Assembly: GCF_013033515.1 (NCBI RefSeq)
Contig: NZ_WQEG01000001.1
Coordinates: 744,001 to 808,000 of the forward strand
DNA from: Ruegeria sp. HKCCA6707
Lineage (GTDB): Bacteria; Pseudomonadota; Alphaproteobacteria; Rhodobacterales; Rhodobacteraceae
DNA: 64,000 nt
Direction: 5' to 3'
The notes beneath the pieces are model-generated. The model was not told where the DNA came from, ran no database searches, and was given only the letters and a program-made list of their open reading frames with translations. The position numbers and the translations under genes are program-made. The first letter of the stretch is position 1; each line of letters begins with the position of its first letter. Shown here one piece after another: positions 44,532-54,590 of the stretch.

Positions 44532-44610
44532 TGCCCGTTTTGGGCTAATGCGGTCGTTGCCATCTGAATTTCCAATGGCTGCTTCGTCCGCAGAGCAGAC
44601 GTTCGTTGTG
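44532..44610. repeat. Degenerate intergenic repeat, copy 1
   Basis: Contains GCCCGTTTTGGGC and, on the minus strand, GCGGACGAAGCAGCCATTGG. Related words occur at 56651-56790, 56985-57012 and 61050-61175, always between genes. The rest of the 44400-44755 gap shows nothing else. Confidence 0.45.
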
Positions 44611-44755
44611 GCTTGCTCCAATGACCGCCGGACAAAGCGTACTTTCGCCACAACTCCGCCAACGTCTGCTTTCAGCGCCAGACGCAGCAAGTTTGCGATT
44701 GGATATCAACCTAACTGGGTTGTGGCTTCACACAGGAATGAGCGACGCGGGGATG

Positions 44756-45547
44756 CTATTTTCGTCCTGTTACAACATTCACCGCGTCAGGATAGACAAG
44801 TCTATCTCCTACAACATATGCGTCGAGCTTTTCCGCGACCTCCTGGATCAAGGCATTTTGCGCCTCTTCTCCGAGTGCGAGAAACGCGCCTGCAATTGGC
44901 ATAGACGCCAGATGCATGGGCACAAATTCGGGCGCAAGCGGAACATCGATCATCAGTTCTTGCCGGTGAACGGCCACATCCGAAAACCCTTGATCCGCGA
45001 CCTGCTGTTTTAATTTTTTCGCTGTTGGCGTCTGCCGTTGAGCCCTTTGCTTTTCTGCAATCTCGGGGGAGATGTGGTGGGCAACAGCAGAGCATAGGGC
45101 TTCAGTGTAAGCGCTATGCCCATCCCAGATTGAGAAGGCCAGGCGCCCACCTGGAACCAGAAGCCGCAAGAACTCGCTTAGAGCTTTGGGCTTTTCCGGA
45201 AAGTAATGGTAGCCATGCTGCGAAAGAATGACATCGTAAGACCCTGAAGGCAGTCCGCTCCCGCATACATCGCTCTCAATCCATCGAATATCGAGATCAA
45301 CAGCTAATTCTTGTGCCTTGGTGAGCATTGGCGCGTTGATGTCCAAACCATCGACTTGGCCGCTAGTTCCAACCTTTGACTTCGCCAGTCGGGTCGTCAC
45401 ACCTGTTCCGCAAGCAACATCTAAGACACGTTCCGAAGAACCTAGTGAAGCCTGTTCAACAAGCGCTTCAGCCCACCGGCCAAACCAAAGGGGCACCATG
45501 ACTTCTTCGTAAATTTTGGGTCCGTTACCTGCCAATTGAAATGTCAT
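44756..45547 (-). CDS. SAM-dependent methyltransferase
   Basis: 263 residues with VLDVACGTGVTTRLAKSKVG (SAM-binding motif I), DGLDINAPML (acidic loop) and VILSQHGYHYFPEKPKALSE (post-motif typical of UbiE/COQ5-like enzymes). No signal or membrane segment. Stands alone on the minus strand. Substrate cannot be predicted; not closely similar to the methyltransferase at 17549 by eye beyond the shared fold. Confidence 0.82.
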   Translation of the reverse strand: MTFQLAGNGPKIYEEVMVPLWFGRWAEALVEQASLGSSERVLDVACGTGVTTRLAKSKVGTSGQVDGLDINAPMLTKAQELAVDLDIRWIESDVCGSGLPSGSYDVILSQHGYHYFPEKPKALSEFLRLLVPGGRLAFSIWDGHSAYTEALCSAVAHHISPEIAEKQRAQRQTPTAKKLKQQVADQGFSDVAVHRQELMIDVPLAPEFVPMHLASMPIAGAFLALGEEAQNALIQEVAEKLDAYVVGDRLVYPDAVNVVTGRK

Positions 45548-45889
45548 GAAAAAACCTTTGTCGCTTTTTTTGTCGACGACAGCGTATGCGCGTCCCGTTT
45601 CTCAGGTCAAACCGCCTTTAATTGTGTAGTGTTCAGGCTTGTCGCTTAATCCGGACATTCATGCGCCGTGCAGCATCCGTCAAAATGGGCTCACACCGGT
45701 CATCCGACGTTTTATGCGGGGCTTGCTAATTTACCAATAGCGGCTGCGCGTACCGAGCGGATTTTCCCTCAAAACAAGAGCCAATGGAACGTTTGAACAG
45801 CTATTCTGTCCAAGATCAGTAAAGCTAAGCTGACCTTGCCTCTATCTGAATGACATGCCCTTTCTGTACTGCACAGAGCGCGGAGCTTA

Positions 45890-45903
45890 TTGACTCAGAT
45901 CAA
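45890..45903 (+). promoter_or_regulatory. FNR/FnrL-type box
   Basis: TTGACTCAGATCAA fits TTGAY-N4-RTCAA, the FnrL consensus of alphaproteobacteria. It is about 95 bp upstream of the outer-membrane protein start, a possible activating position depending on the transcription start. Confidence 0.55.
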
Positions 45904-45997
45904 TGCTATAGATCTCATTCACATCAGATTGCTGGAATGCAAGTTCGGGCCTTCGCTGTCGAATGTCCTTGCAGTCGATGTTTGTTTGGAGGGTATA

Positions 45998-46741
45998 ATG
46001 CAACGGCTTCCCACATGGAGAACCGCACTCTTAAACTTGGTATTTTTGGCGGCACCTATGGCAGCGCATTCCAGCGACTGGAGTTTCGAAGCCACAATAT
46101 ACCTGTTCATGCCAGAAACCGAAACGTCGATGGACACTCCACGAGGCAACATCGATGCGACGCTCAGTTTTTCGGACGCGCTAAGCAATTTGGACCTTGC
46201 GTTTATGGGTACAATTGCTGCCAGAAATGGACGGTGGAGCTTGCTAGCTGACTACAACTACACCGACCTTTCTTTCGGAGATGACACGCCTGGCACCGCA
46301 TTTTCCGGGCTGGACACGTCGCTCAAGACGCAGTTTCTGAGCGGATATATTGGTTACCGGATCTATGAAGATCCAACTTTACAGTTAGACGTTGCAGGAG
46401 GTTTCAGGTGGTTTAGTACAGAAACCCGGTTCTCGCTGTCGCCCGGAGCGTTGCCAGGACGTACAACCACTGTGGACGCAGACTGGACTGACCCTGTTGT
46501 CGGAGCCCGTGCTCGGTTTAAATTCTCAGACAGGTGGACCGGCACGGCGTTTTTAGATTATGGCGGATTCAGCAGCGACAGCGAGACCTGGCAGGTGTTG
46601 TTGACCGCGGATTACTCAATAAACGAAAGCTGGATGATTAGAGGCGGATATCGCTACATCACGCTCGATCACGAGATCAACGGCAACGACTTTACATTCA
46701 GTCAGTCGGGGCCGGTTATCGGTGTGACATACCGCTTTTGA
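45998..46741 (+). CDS. Outer-membrane beta-barrel protein
   Basis: 247 residues from an ATG with GGAGG upstream. Signal peptide (LLNLVFLAAPMAAHS) followed by alternating strands rich in aromatic girdle residues (WSLLADYNYTDLSFG, GYIGYRIYEDPTLQLDVAGG) and a C-terminal VIGVTYRF with terminal Phe, the signal for barrel insertion. Resembles OmpW/OmpA-barrel-type proteins of eight strands. Longer in-frame start at 45890 is inside the FNR box and unlikely. Confidence 0.8.
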   Translation: MQRLPTWRTALLNLVFLAAPMAAHSSDWSFEATIYLFMPETETSMDTPRGNIDATLSFSDALSNLDLAFMGTIAARNGRWSLLADYNYTDLSFGDDTPGTAFSGLDTSLKTQFLSGYIGYRIYEDPTLQLDVAGGFRWFSTETRFSLSPGALPGRTTTVDADWTDPVVGARARFKFSDRWTGTAFLDYGGFSSDSETWQVLLTADYSINESWMIRGGYRYITLDHEINGNDFTFSQSGPVIGVTYRF

Positions 46742-47004
46742 TTAGCACTCGAAGAACTGTATGCAATTCTGCGTGCGTGACACGGATGCGATAGCGCTAC
46801 ACGAAACAATGGATTTGCAAAGATTGCTGTTTCCGCGAAAGCTTAATACAGGCATTTCTTGTTTGGGCTGGGAGCAGCTATTCTCTCGATCACGCTGGAT
46901 GTCCACTTTGTAGACGATACGATCATTTGCTCGGCAGGGCCCATAGTTTGCTATGCAATCGTAACCTCGAGCTCTTCTAAAGAGTGCCATTCAAACAAAT
47001 GATG

Positions 47005-47044
47005 GCCTCTTGGCGACGCCACTCACTCCACATCACCAAGAGGC
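47005..47044. repeat. 9-bp inverted repeat with 22-base loop
   Basis: GCCTCTTGG (47005-47013) and CCAAGAGGC (47036-47044) are perfect complements. No T tract follows. Could be a small stem-loop or chance. Confidence 0.4.
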
Positions 47045-47106
47045 AAACCAGACAACACTGGCGAATGCATGAGCAACAGAGGTAATACAAATTTGCCACG
47101 CATTCG

Positions 47107-47141
47107 AATACTTGAATCAAATATGCAATAATTCAAGTATT
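47107..47141. repeat. 11-bp inverted repeat, AT-rich, followed by a T run
   Basis: AATACTTGAAT and ATTCAAGTATT flank a 13-base AT-rich spacer; three further T residues follow. It could be an operator or a terminator reading to the right. Confidence 0.5.
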
Positions 47142-47524
47142 TTTACGCGCGGGAGAAATATTTTTATCGCGCGATCTATGCTTGCGTGAGTACTAGATCT
47201 CGCAATCCTGCTTTTGAAGGTAGGGGCAAACTATGATGGTGGTTGGTTACCAATTTGGACAACACTGTCTTGAAGCAGCGGCCACACCAATCTGGCTGAC
47301 TTCGCTTGCCCAAATACGCGTTCCAGATAGTCTGGGCAGTCCCATGACCAGACTATGGCCCGCGCTGTCTGTCATCCCAGATCATGACGGCGCGTGTATT
47401 TGGATCACCACTACATTCTGCCCTGCCTCGAGCGCACACTTGGCTATCAAGCGGTTGTAGAGCAGGCTTCATTAGTGCCTACGTTGCGCACAGCAGCCAC
47501 CTAAAAACCAGCTTAAGTGCCCTC

Positions 47525-48526
47525 TTACTCAGACGGCTCGATAGCAGGAAAGGACCAATTCCCGTTCAAGATCTCTTCACGAGGTTCGTACAGCCGAACA
47601 GTGTAGTTCCAGCCTGAAGTGATCGGTATGCAATTCACGCGCCCATCTTCGCAAGCTCCAAAATTGATGGTGATGCTACCGTCGGCATTCGCTTCTGCTG
47701 TAACGTTGTTGAGACTGTTTCGACCGAGATCGTTTGCTTCCAGATATCCGTCGGCATTGTAGATTGTAATAGACCAGAACGCGTTAACCGGGACTTCATT
47801 TACCGTCACCGAATGCGGTGTTTCGCCATCATTTGCATCGACGCTGTCGATTTCATAGAGCGCAGCCGTTCTCGGTAGTCCGCCCCAGCCGGCAGCGGTT
47901 CCAACCAAATGATCGATGGGCCTCGTCTCTTCTTCGGTGCCAAACGAGTAGAAGCTGCTGAATCCGAGCTCGGCAAGGTTGCTTAAGGCCATGCGCGCCT
48001 GTGTCAAATCATCCAGATCCCAATCTGGTGCCTCGAACGGACCTACTCCACCTCCAGTCAAGATAAGACTGTCCTGAGCGGCATGAGCCTCTGCCACATC
48101 CTCAGGGTCGTTGGCGTCCATGAAGATCCGCACAGTGACATAGCCGAAACGAGTACCAACGTTTTCTTCGGTCAGCTTGTAGGTCCCAGGCGCGGTTTCT
48201 ACGAACATGTAGTGATCCTGATTGATCACATGCATCGAGATGTATCGCTCGCCCAGATCAGGCAGAGTAAATTCAACCGGATCGGACAGGTCTAGGACGA
48301 TTCCGGAGTAGAGTGTGTCCTGGTTCATCCGGATAACTGGTTGATTGTCAGGGGTCGTCGGTTTGCGAACGTGAATCAATTCCCCAATACCCACGTCAAA
48401 AGCGGCCATGTTGGCACGGAACATATGATCCGTCTCCGCCCGGACAAAGGTGCCCAGCGTCACTGGTTCGGCAACACCCAGAGATGGGGCCAGCAGTGCA
48501 ATCGGAAACAATTTTTTCAACATCAT
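47525..48526 (-). CDS. Exported DUF1254/DUF1214 protein
   Basis: Start at 48526 or 48523 (MMLKKLFPIALLAPS) with a GAAGGA site; the longer frame overlaps the upstream gene. After the signal peptide come the DUF1254 block (IRMNQDTLYSGIVLDLS, then DHYMFVETAPG) and the DUF1214 block (VNAFWSITIYNADGYLEANDLG) ending with GRVNCIPITSGWNYTVRLY. These envelope proteins have no settled function. Paralogue of the gene immediately upstream (11-bp gap). Confidence 0.85.
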   Translation of the reverse strand: MMLKKLFPIALLAPSLGVAEPVTLGTFVRAETDHMFRANMAAFDVGIGELIHVRKPTTPDNQPVIRMNQDTLYSGIVLDLSDPVEFTLPDLGERYISMHVINQDHYMFVETAPGTYKLTEENVGTRFGYVTVRIFMDANDPEDVAEAHAAQDSLILTGGGVGPFEAPDWDLDDLTQARMALSNLAELGFSSFYSFGTEEETRPIDHLVGTAAGWGGLPRTAALYEIDSVDANDGETPHSVTVNEVPVNAFWSITIYNADGYLEANDLGRNSLNNVTAEANADGSITINFGACEDGRVNCIPITSGWNYTVRLYEPREEILNGNWSFPAIEPSE

Positions 48527-48537
48527 TGGCTTCCTTC

Positions 48538-49629
48538 TCAGTTCACAGGTTGCGCGGCGGGAAAAGTCCAGCTTCCATCTAGGACCTCCTGACGTGGGCG
48601 ATACAGGCGCACCACGTAGTTCCAGCCTTCGGTGATGGGCAGGCAATTCACCCGCCCGTCGTGGCAGTCTCCAAGATGGATGGTCATGCTTCCATCAGCA
48701 TTCTGCGCGCCGGTGACGGAGTTGATGCTGTAGGCGTTCAGAGCGTTCGGTTCATAGAAGCCGTCGGCATTATACATGCTCACCGACCAGAAAGCGTCCA
48801 CCGGTACGTTCTGCGGCACCTCGATCTTGTACGCGCCGACGGGCAGACCTGGGAAAAACGCAGGGTAGAACGCTTCCTTTTCCGGCAGCCCGCCCCAACC
48901 GGCAATCGTGCCGAGCATGTGACGTATAGGGTGGACGTCTTCTCGTTTACCGAACATGCGTGAGCTGTCTGGTACGAACCCGAGGGCACCGAGCGGCAGC
49001 AGCTGTTCGACTACCGCCTCAAAAGCTTCGTCATCGTAGTTCGGGGCCACGAACGGGTTCGATGCGTTGGCCTCAATTGTTATTGCGTTCTGGATCATAT
49101 TGACGGCCGCCACGTCATCTGGATCTGCGGCATCGACCAGCACGCGGAGATACACAATCACGTACGGGGTGTCGAAGGTTTCCATCTCGAGGGTATAGGT
49201 GCCGCCACCGAAGAACACCTCGTTTATGAAGTGGTCCTGATTAACGACCATTGCCGTCATGTACCGATCCGCGACTTCGGGAAGAATTAGCGTCGCACCC
49301 TCACTAATGTCAACGACCGCTGTACTGTAAAGCGTGTCGCGGTTCATCCGGATCGTCGGTTGGTTTTCGACGGGGGTCGGTTCCCGGAAGTGGTAGAAAC
49401 GATTTATCCCACCCGCGAGCTCCACATACTTTCTAAGCTCAAGATCATTCGCGGCGCGGACGAAGTTGTCAGCAGTGATCGGGATGTCGCGACTGTCCAA
49501 GAGCGCATCAAGCGTATAATCCAAAGCCTGAGCCCGCGCCGTTTCTGCCTTAGACAACAGACCACTTAGCACCATGAATAGCGCCAGCGAGGCGGCGTTA
49601 GCCAGTCGAACCAATGACGTTTCTCTCAT
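48538..49629 (-). CDS. Exported DUF1254/DUF1214 protein, paralogue
   Basis: 363 residues with an N-terminal hydrophobic leader (LALFMVLSGLLSKAETA). Same blocks as its neighbour: IRMNRDTLYSTAVVDIS, VDAFWSVSMYNADGFYEPNAL and GRVNCLPITEGWNYVVRLYRP. Probably a tandem duplication, now diverged in the middle. No strong ribosome-binding site is seen at 49629. It lies 12 bp after the DUF3604 gene. Confidence 0.85.
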   Translation of the reverse strand: MRETSLVRLANAASLALFMVLSGLLSKAETARAQALDYTLDALLDSRDIPITADNFVRAANDLELRKYVELAGGINRFYHFREPTPVENQPTIRMNRDTLYSTAVVDISEGATLILPEVADRYMTAMVVNQDHFINEVFFGGGTYTLEMETFDTPYVIVYLRVLVDAADPDDVAAVNMIQNAITIEANASNPFVAPNYDDEAFEAVVEQLLPLGALGFVPDSSRMFGKREDVHPIRHMLGTIAGWGGLPEKEAFYPAFFPGLPVGAYKIEVPQNVPVDAFWSVSMYNADGFYEPNALNAYSINSVTGAQNADGSMTIHLGDCHDGRVNCLPITEGWNYVVRLYRPRQEVLDGSWTFPAAQPVN

Positions 49630-49641
49630 GCCAAACTGACC

Positions 49642-51549
49642 CTACTGATATGGGGTGTACCAAATGGGGGACGTGTATGCGCGCTCCTGATGGACCATGA
49701 CAGCGTCATCCGGAAGGTTGAGATCACCGTAGTATGCCTCGTCATATGCCAGCCATGTCGGTGTGGGGATTTCGAGAACGCGGACATAGTAGTAAGCGCG
49801 TTGTCCCGGATCGAACTCCGGGTCCACCCAGTGCGCAGCAAGTGCGGCAGACCCGATCGTGTTGGTGTAGTCCGCGCCGTTTACTGTGTTACCGACCGGT
49901 GGCAGTTTACCTTCCGCATCGGGTGCACGGTCGCCTGCCCATCCGGCATCAAAGACCTTGGTTTGCGGTGCGCCGTCTGCATCGATCCAACCTTTGACAA
50001 TCTGGATACGGTCAAGGTTCGCGCCGTCCGGATCACGCAGCGCACGGACCATGAAGCTGGGCGCTGTACCCTCTGGCCCGGCGAAGAGGTCAGCCCCCAT
50101 CGGAACACCACGCGCATAGCCTTCCGCGGCGAAGTCCGGGCGATGCACCTCTTCGGGCTCAAAGTCCCATCCAGCGAAGACACGAACGGTCATCCTCGGA
50201 CCGGTCGTGGCGTAGACTTCTTTCCGCTTGAAAGCGTCCCAGATCGCTTCGCGTGTATTTTCACGCGCCCAGGCGGCGGCGAGGCCCGAGGAAATCACCT
50301 CGTAGTGTCTTACGGCAATTTCATCGCCCAGGAAGTCGGGCTGAATGATGTTCTCAAGATAACGTTCTTCGCCGGTACCTGGCTCACCCGGCGAAGCCTT
50401 TCCGAAGAAATTGTCCTCACGCGCCGTGGCCAATGATGTGTGGCTGTCGGTTGCGCCAATCATGCCAAATTTGAATGGGTTGGCACCGATGTCTTGTTCA
50501 TAGGCGAGCCCTCGTGCCAAAGCCGAGCGCGCCTACTCTTGCGGCAGCATCTCGGGTGTCTTGAGTTCGGTGCCAAAGTTGCCTCGATCCCATGTGCCGT
50601 AGTCAGCAAACTCGTCGTTCGGCGAAAGCATGGGATGGGTCTCCCCATCACCTTTGATTTGCGTAACCTCGTAGAGCGGCTCCCACCGCATCCGACGTTC
50701 AGCATATTCAGCGTCGATGGGCTCGCCGTTCTCCCGCACATCGTTGAACATCAAACCGTTCGAGAGGTTGCCGTTATGCGCGAAGGCCATCACCTTGCCG
50801 CCAGTTCGCGTCTCATAGGCATCCATCCAGTCCCAAAGGTCCTCCGGATCGGAGCTGTCATAATTGGAGAACGGAACCACATCGGCGACTTTGTCCGCGC
50901 CGTCACGGAACATGACAACGCGGTGCAGGTTGTTGGCGTTGGTGACAGATGTCCATTCAAACCCGTGCAGCGAGGTGAAGACGCCAGGCTGATTGTAGCG
51001 TTCTGCGATGTTTACAATCCGATTGTAGAAGGTGCGGGTCAAGTCATCATCATCGAGCGGATCGGAGTTGGCCATCATCGATTCACCCCATTGAACGTAA
51101 GCCGCAACCGAGTCGCCGGCTTTAACAAGCTCATGCACTCGTCTGCCCCATGAGTTGGCCAAAAGCTGAGGGTTTGACTCTGCAATCATCGGCGCGAGAC
51201 CGAGGTTCTCGGCGTGGTCAGCGACAACCAGAAAATCGAGAGGGCGCACAAGTTGCGCATATTCGCCAACGGATGCTCTGACTTTTTCGCCGCGCGCAAA
51301 ACGGAAAGCTTCATCCGGCCCAAGCGCATTTCCGACCATGCCTGCGTCAGTCGAGTATGACGTGTGTAAATGCGTGTCGCCCCAGAACACCCTGTTTGGA
51401 AAAGACTGATCGACGAAAGGAGAATAACCGCGTTGTCCAAGTCGGACATCTTCAGGATTGATGGCAAGTTCACCGGAATAGCCTTGGGCAAATGTCGCAC
51501 CGGCAAATATAAACGTCAGACCAACTCCCGTTAGAAACGCCTTTTTCAT
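49642..51549 (-). pseudogene. DUF3604 exported protein interrupted by one in-frame amber codon
   Basis: One frame of 635 codons, usual for DUF3604, broken by a TAG at 50533-50535. The N-part has a signal peptide (MKKAFLTGVGLTFIFAGATFA) and metal-site motifs FWGDTHLHTSYSTDAG, VADHAENLG and MAFAHNGNLSNG. The C-part in the same frame has FGMIGATDSHTSLATAREDN. The family likely carries Tyr at the stop (one base from TAC or TAT). Without readthrough the first fragment lacks the last metal ligands. Either a recent pseudogene, a sequencing error, or two pieces; the C-part has no convincing start. Confidence 0.75.
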
Positions 51550-51720
51550 CGCGTTGTACCCCTGTATCAGATCTCCAATCAGGTTCTAATTTAGCGAAGC
51601 ATTCTTCTTCACCGCTTTGATTTATGACAATTATGGCCGGTTACGCTTGAACAGGTCGCCCATGTATCCATTCGTTTCAAGCTCGAGGGTGATATCTGAG
51701 TATTTCGTAATGAGAGGCGT

Positions 51721-52587
51721 TTAGGTGCCCCCGTTTCTCTGCGCAAGCGCGACATCCATGTCATAAATTACCTCAAGCATGGGGTCGATGTTTTCGCGCA
51801 TACTGCCCTCCAAAGACCGGTCGAGATCGACAATCACAATAATCACGATGGAAAGAACGGCTGCAAATGTGAATGTACGCCACGTCAGCGGGCGTCCTTG
51901 CAAGGCCGATCTGTTGCCGACAATCGCAATAGCGACGATTGCAGCAGCAACGATCATAATCATTGCGGGTTTTGGAATGTGCTCTCCCGCTGCCGCAATG
52001 CGACGGGTATGAGCGTCGAACATATTCATCACACTACGTGCAACTAGCGCTTTTATCGGTTCTGATTCCTCTGTTGACAAAGCCTGCAAAGTAGCTGGCC
52101 AGATTTGCGCTTGTGCTTTGCGTGTGCGCACTAGAAAAGCGTCGAATGCCTGCTCAGTCTTTACGTCTTGCGGGCCAGCAATTCTTGTTTTCGCATACGC
52201 CAAAATAACTGGTTGCAGTTGATCGCGTGCTTCAGTCGCCAACAGATCGGCGCTCAAAAACGCGGATCCGATATCAGCCGCTTCCTCAATGAGTGCCGAT
52301 TTTCGTGCCTCACGCCAGTTGATCGACGAACTGAATGCGAAACCAAGCAAAAGCCCCAATAGTGCCAACATCGCGCCTAGAGATGTACCGCCCGGGATTT
52401 TGTCCGCAGGAACTTTGTCGTACCCCAATCTCCCGTGCTCCAGCACTCCAAAGCGGAAGCCCAAGAATGCTGCTACTGGTAATAAGATCAAAATAAGTAG
52501 AACCAGCACCGGGAAAGAAAAAAGTGGCTCGGAAAAACCCTCGTAGAAATCTGTTGCGTCTGTTCCCAAGCTCCCAACTCTCCGCAA
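51721..52587 (-). CDS. Bestrophin-like (DUF4239) membrane protein
   Basis: 288 residues with two membrane segments near the N-terminus (FPVLVLLILILLPVAAFLGF and SLGAMLALLGLLLGFAFSSS), a cytoplasmic-helical middle (WREARKSALIEEAADIGSAF), and two more near residues 208-250. The layout matches the bestrophin-like DUF4239 group. The start is a TTG at 52587; a later start is possible. In the same strand as the exported-protein cluster, with a 171-bp gap to the DUF3604 gene. Confidence 0.7.
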   Translation of the reverse strand: MRRVGSLGTDATDFYEGFSEPLFSFPVLVLLILILLPVAAFLGFRFGVLEHGRLGYDKVPADKIPGGTSLGAMLALLGLLLGFAFSSSINWREARKSALIEEAADIGSAFLSADLLATEARDQLQPVILAYAKTRIAGPQDVKTEQAFDAFLVRTRKAQAQIWPATLQALSTEESEPIKALVARSVMNMFDAHTRRIAAAGEHIPKPAMIMIVAAAIVAIAIVGNRSALQGRPLTWRTFTFAAVLSIVIIVIVDLDRSLEGSMRENIDPMLEVIYDMDVALAQRNGGT

Positions 52588-52871
52588 TCAATACCGTTAA
52601 CATAATGATCAGCGTAACCAGAGATGGCTATCCTGTATACCAAACACTAACGAAAGACATTGCGCAGGCATTTTGAGGTCTCATACGGGCTCGAAGCAGC
52701 CGTTCTACGAAACAGCGGTTGAGTTTCGACCGAGCATGATAAGCAGACATTGCCCACCAACCAATGATTTCGTCTATTCTGAGCTTTATGCGGCGAGGCA
52801 TTGAAAATGCTGACTCAGAGGTCTCCATGCGTAAATGCAATGGCACCAATCAATGCAAAAATTCTAGTTCT

Positions 52872-54575
52872 CTAACGCACGACTTCTTGAAGCACTTCGC
52901 CGCTTGCGCCATTTGGGCGCGCTGTGCTCAGCAAGGCGGACAGAGTAGATGCTATGGATGTTGTGCACACTCGGCGCGCGACACGTTGCGGCTCAATGCC
53001 TGGGCCGGAAAACAAGATGGGCACATGGGTGTCGCCTCTCCAAGGCGAACCATGTGTCGAGGTCACTGAAAGGCCATCGAAATCTGCAATAAACCAGCCA
53101 GGTTTGAAAACAACGTAGATATTGCCAGAACGCGCGGGGTTATGGTTGTTTCTGATCAATTTCATGATTTCAGTATCGGGCAGTTGGTTCGCTTCGATGG
53201 CAGTAGCCGGGATGGCGAAGGCCACATCCGGAAAAGACAATAATTCCTCGGCAATGGCAGCCTCAAGAGCGTTCAAATCAATGTCGGGGCGCGCCAGAAC
53301 CTCGGGATCAATATTGAGATAGGGATGGGCGTATCCCGCCAGCAACGGACCAGTGATCTCAAAACGCTGTTTCAAACGCGTAATTTGTTCGGTTGGGTCC
53401 CAAGTATCCGGAGCCACGAGGCCTGTTTGAATGCCAACGCTTTCCAAATAGGCGGGTGCATCCGTCGTTCCGTGATCCGCAGACAGAACGATCAAAACAT
53501 TCTCCAACCCAATACGTTCGTCGATAAACGCGAGAAGGTCCGAAAGAGTTTGATCCAACCTGAAAATCGTGTCCTCGGCTTCAAGACTGGACGGCCCGAA
53601 GACATGGTTGACGTAATCGACCGACGAAAAACTGATGGCCAAGTAGTCTGTAACGTCGTCCTGACCGATTGCTTCCGCATCGATCAAATGTTTGGCAAAC
53701 TGCGCTGTCAACTCATCACCGGCTGGGCTGAGCGTAAGGAAAGTTGTGAAATACGGGTTGTCAAGCGGATCGAAACTGGTCTGAGACACGCTGTAGTAGT
53801 GAGGAAATGTGATCCCGAACCCAGCGACATCTGTTTCCCAAGGTTGGTCATCTCGATCGCCAAAGACATATGCTTCCCGAGGGTGCATCAGCTCCCAAGT
53901 CGCGCCTTGATAGAATGAAGTCGGCGCCTGGTCGTTCCAAGCCGTGACCCAGTCGGGATAGGCATCGTAGTAGTAAGAGCTGGTGACAAAGCGGTTCGCA
54001 GATTTTGAGAACCAAAAAGCCTTGCCACTTTGCCCAGCCATTGTGATTGCGCCGCGGTCCTTGATCGAAACGCCAAAGACTTTTGCCGCTCCGGCTGTAG
54101 ATGCGCTTAATTCATCAGAGATTGTCGTAACCAACATCGCGCGGGGTGATCTACCATCTGTTCCCGCTGCAGCTTGTGTCGGATCGATTTCAATGTCTTC
54201 ATTCACGCCTGCGGCTTCATCAAGCAGTGGCGCAGTATCGTCCTCTACGTTGTACACAACGCGGTCCAACGATCTATCAAACCAGACATTTCCGATCATT
54301 CCGTGAACCGCTGGCGTCGCGCCCGTCGCCAAAGTGGCATGTCCTACAACGGTCTCCGTATTGGCGTGGCAGTGATGCGCATCGATGTAGTGCACCCCAG
54401 TTTCCAGCAGATGCCTAAGGCCACCTTCGCCAAGATTGTCCAAGTACTTGGTCGGCAAATCACCTCGAAGTGCATCAACAGTCAGCTGCAAAACAAGACG
54501 TGGAGCATCCTCGGCGTTAACAGGGTTAACAGCGGTAAGGCACAGTACCGCGCTGGCCATCAATGAAATTCTCAT
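52872..54575 (-). CDS. Exported alkaline phosphatase-superfamily enzyme (PafA-like)
   Basis: 567 residues with signal peptide (LMASAVLCLTAVNPVNA). Catalytic Thr likely in NTETVVGHATLATG, Asn in GNVWFD, and the SIKDRGAITMAG motif has the Lys and Arg that mark PafA-type phosphomonoesterases; metal ligands appear as DYVNHVFGPSS, LSADHGTTD and STHGSPW. Periplasmic or outer-surface phosphate release is expected. The ATG at 54575 follows GAGAG. Phosphodiesterase activity is the alternative. Confidence 0.87.
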   Translation of the reverse strand: MRISLMASAVLCLTAVNPVNAEDAPRLVLQLTVDALRGDLPTKYLDNLGEGGLRHLLETGVHYIDAHHCHANTETVVGHATLATGATPAVHGMIGNVWFDRSLDRVVYNVEDDTAPLLDEAAGVNEDIEIDPTQAAAGTDGRSPRAMLVTTISDELSASTAGAAKVFGVSIKDRGAITMAGQSGKAFWFSKSANRFVTSSYYYDAYPDWVTAWNDQAPTSFYQGATWELMHPREAYVFGDRDDQPWETDVAGFGITFPHYYSVSQTSFDPLDNPYFTTFLTLSPAGDELTAQFAKHLIDAEAIGQDDVTDYLAISFSSVDYVNHVFGPSSLEAEDTIFRLDQTLSDLLAFIDERIGLENVLIVLSADHGTTDAPAYLESVGIQTGLVAPDTWDPTEQITRLKQRFEITGPLLAGYAHPYLNIDPEVLARPDIDLNALEAAIAEELLSFPDVAFAIPATAIEANQLPDTEIMKLIRNNHNPARSGNIYVVFKPGWFIADFDGLSVTSTHGSPWRGDTHVPILFSGPGIEPQRVARRVCTTSIASTLSALLSTARPNGASGEVLQEVVR

Positions 54576-54590
54576 GGGATCTCTCTTCAC

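Larger units (their letters stand above)
46742..47524. other. Long gene-poor gap with two inverted repeats
   Basis: 783 bp without a supported gene. Besides the two inverted repeats listed separately I see only short frames with no ribosome-binding site or likeness. It separates the barrel protein gene from the end of the minus-strand exported-protein cluster. Confidence 0.4.

Noticed and set aside
44527-44904. 125-residue plus-strand frame over the intergenic repeat
   Set aside because: It runs into the methyltransferase gene on the other strand and its text comes from the degenerate repeat.
50533-50535. Amber codon as pyrrolysine or programmed readthrough
   Set aside because: No downstream insertion element was seen and the family probably has Tyr here; mutation or sequencing error is simpler.
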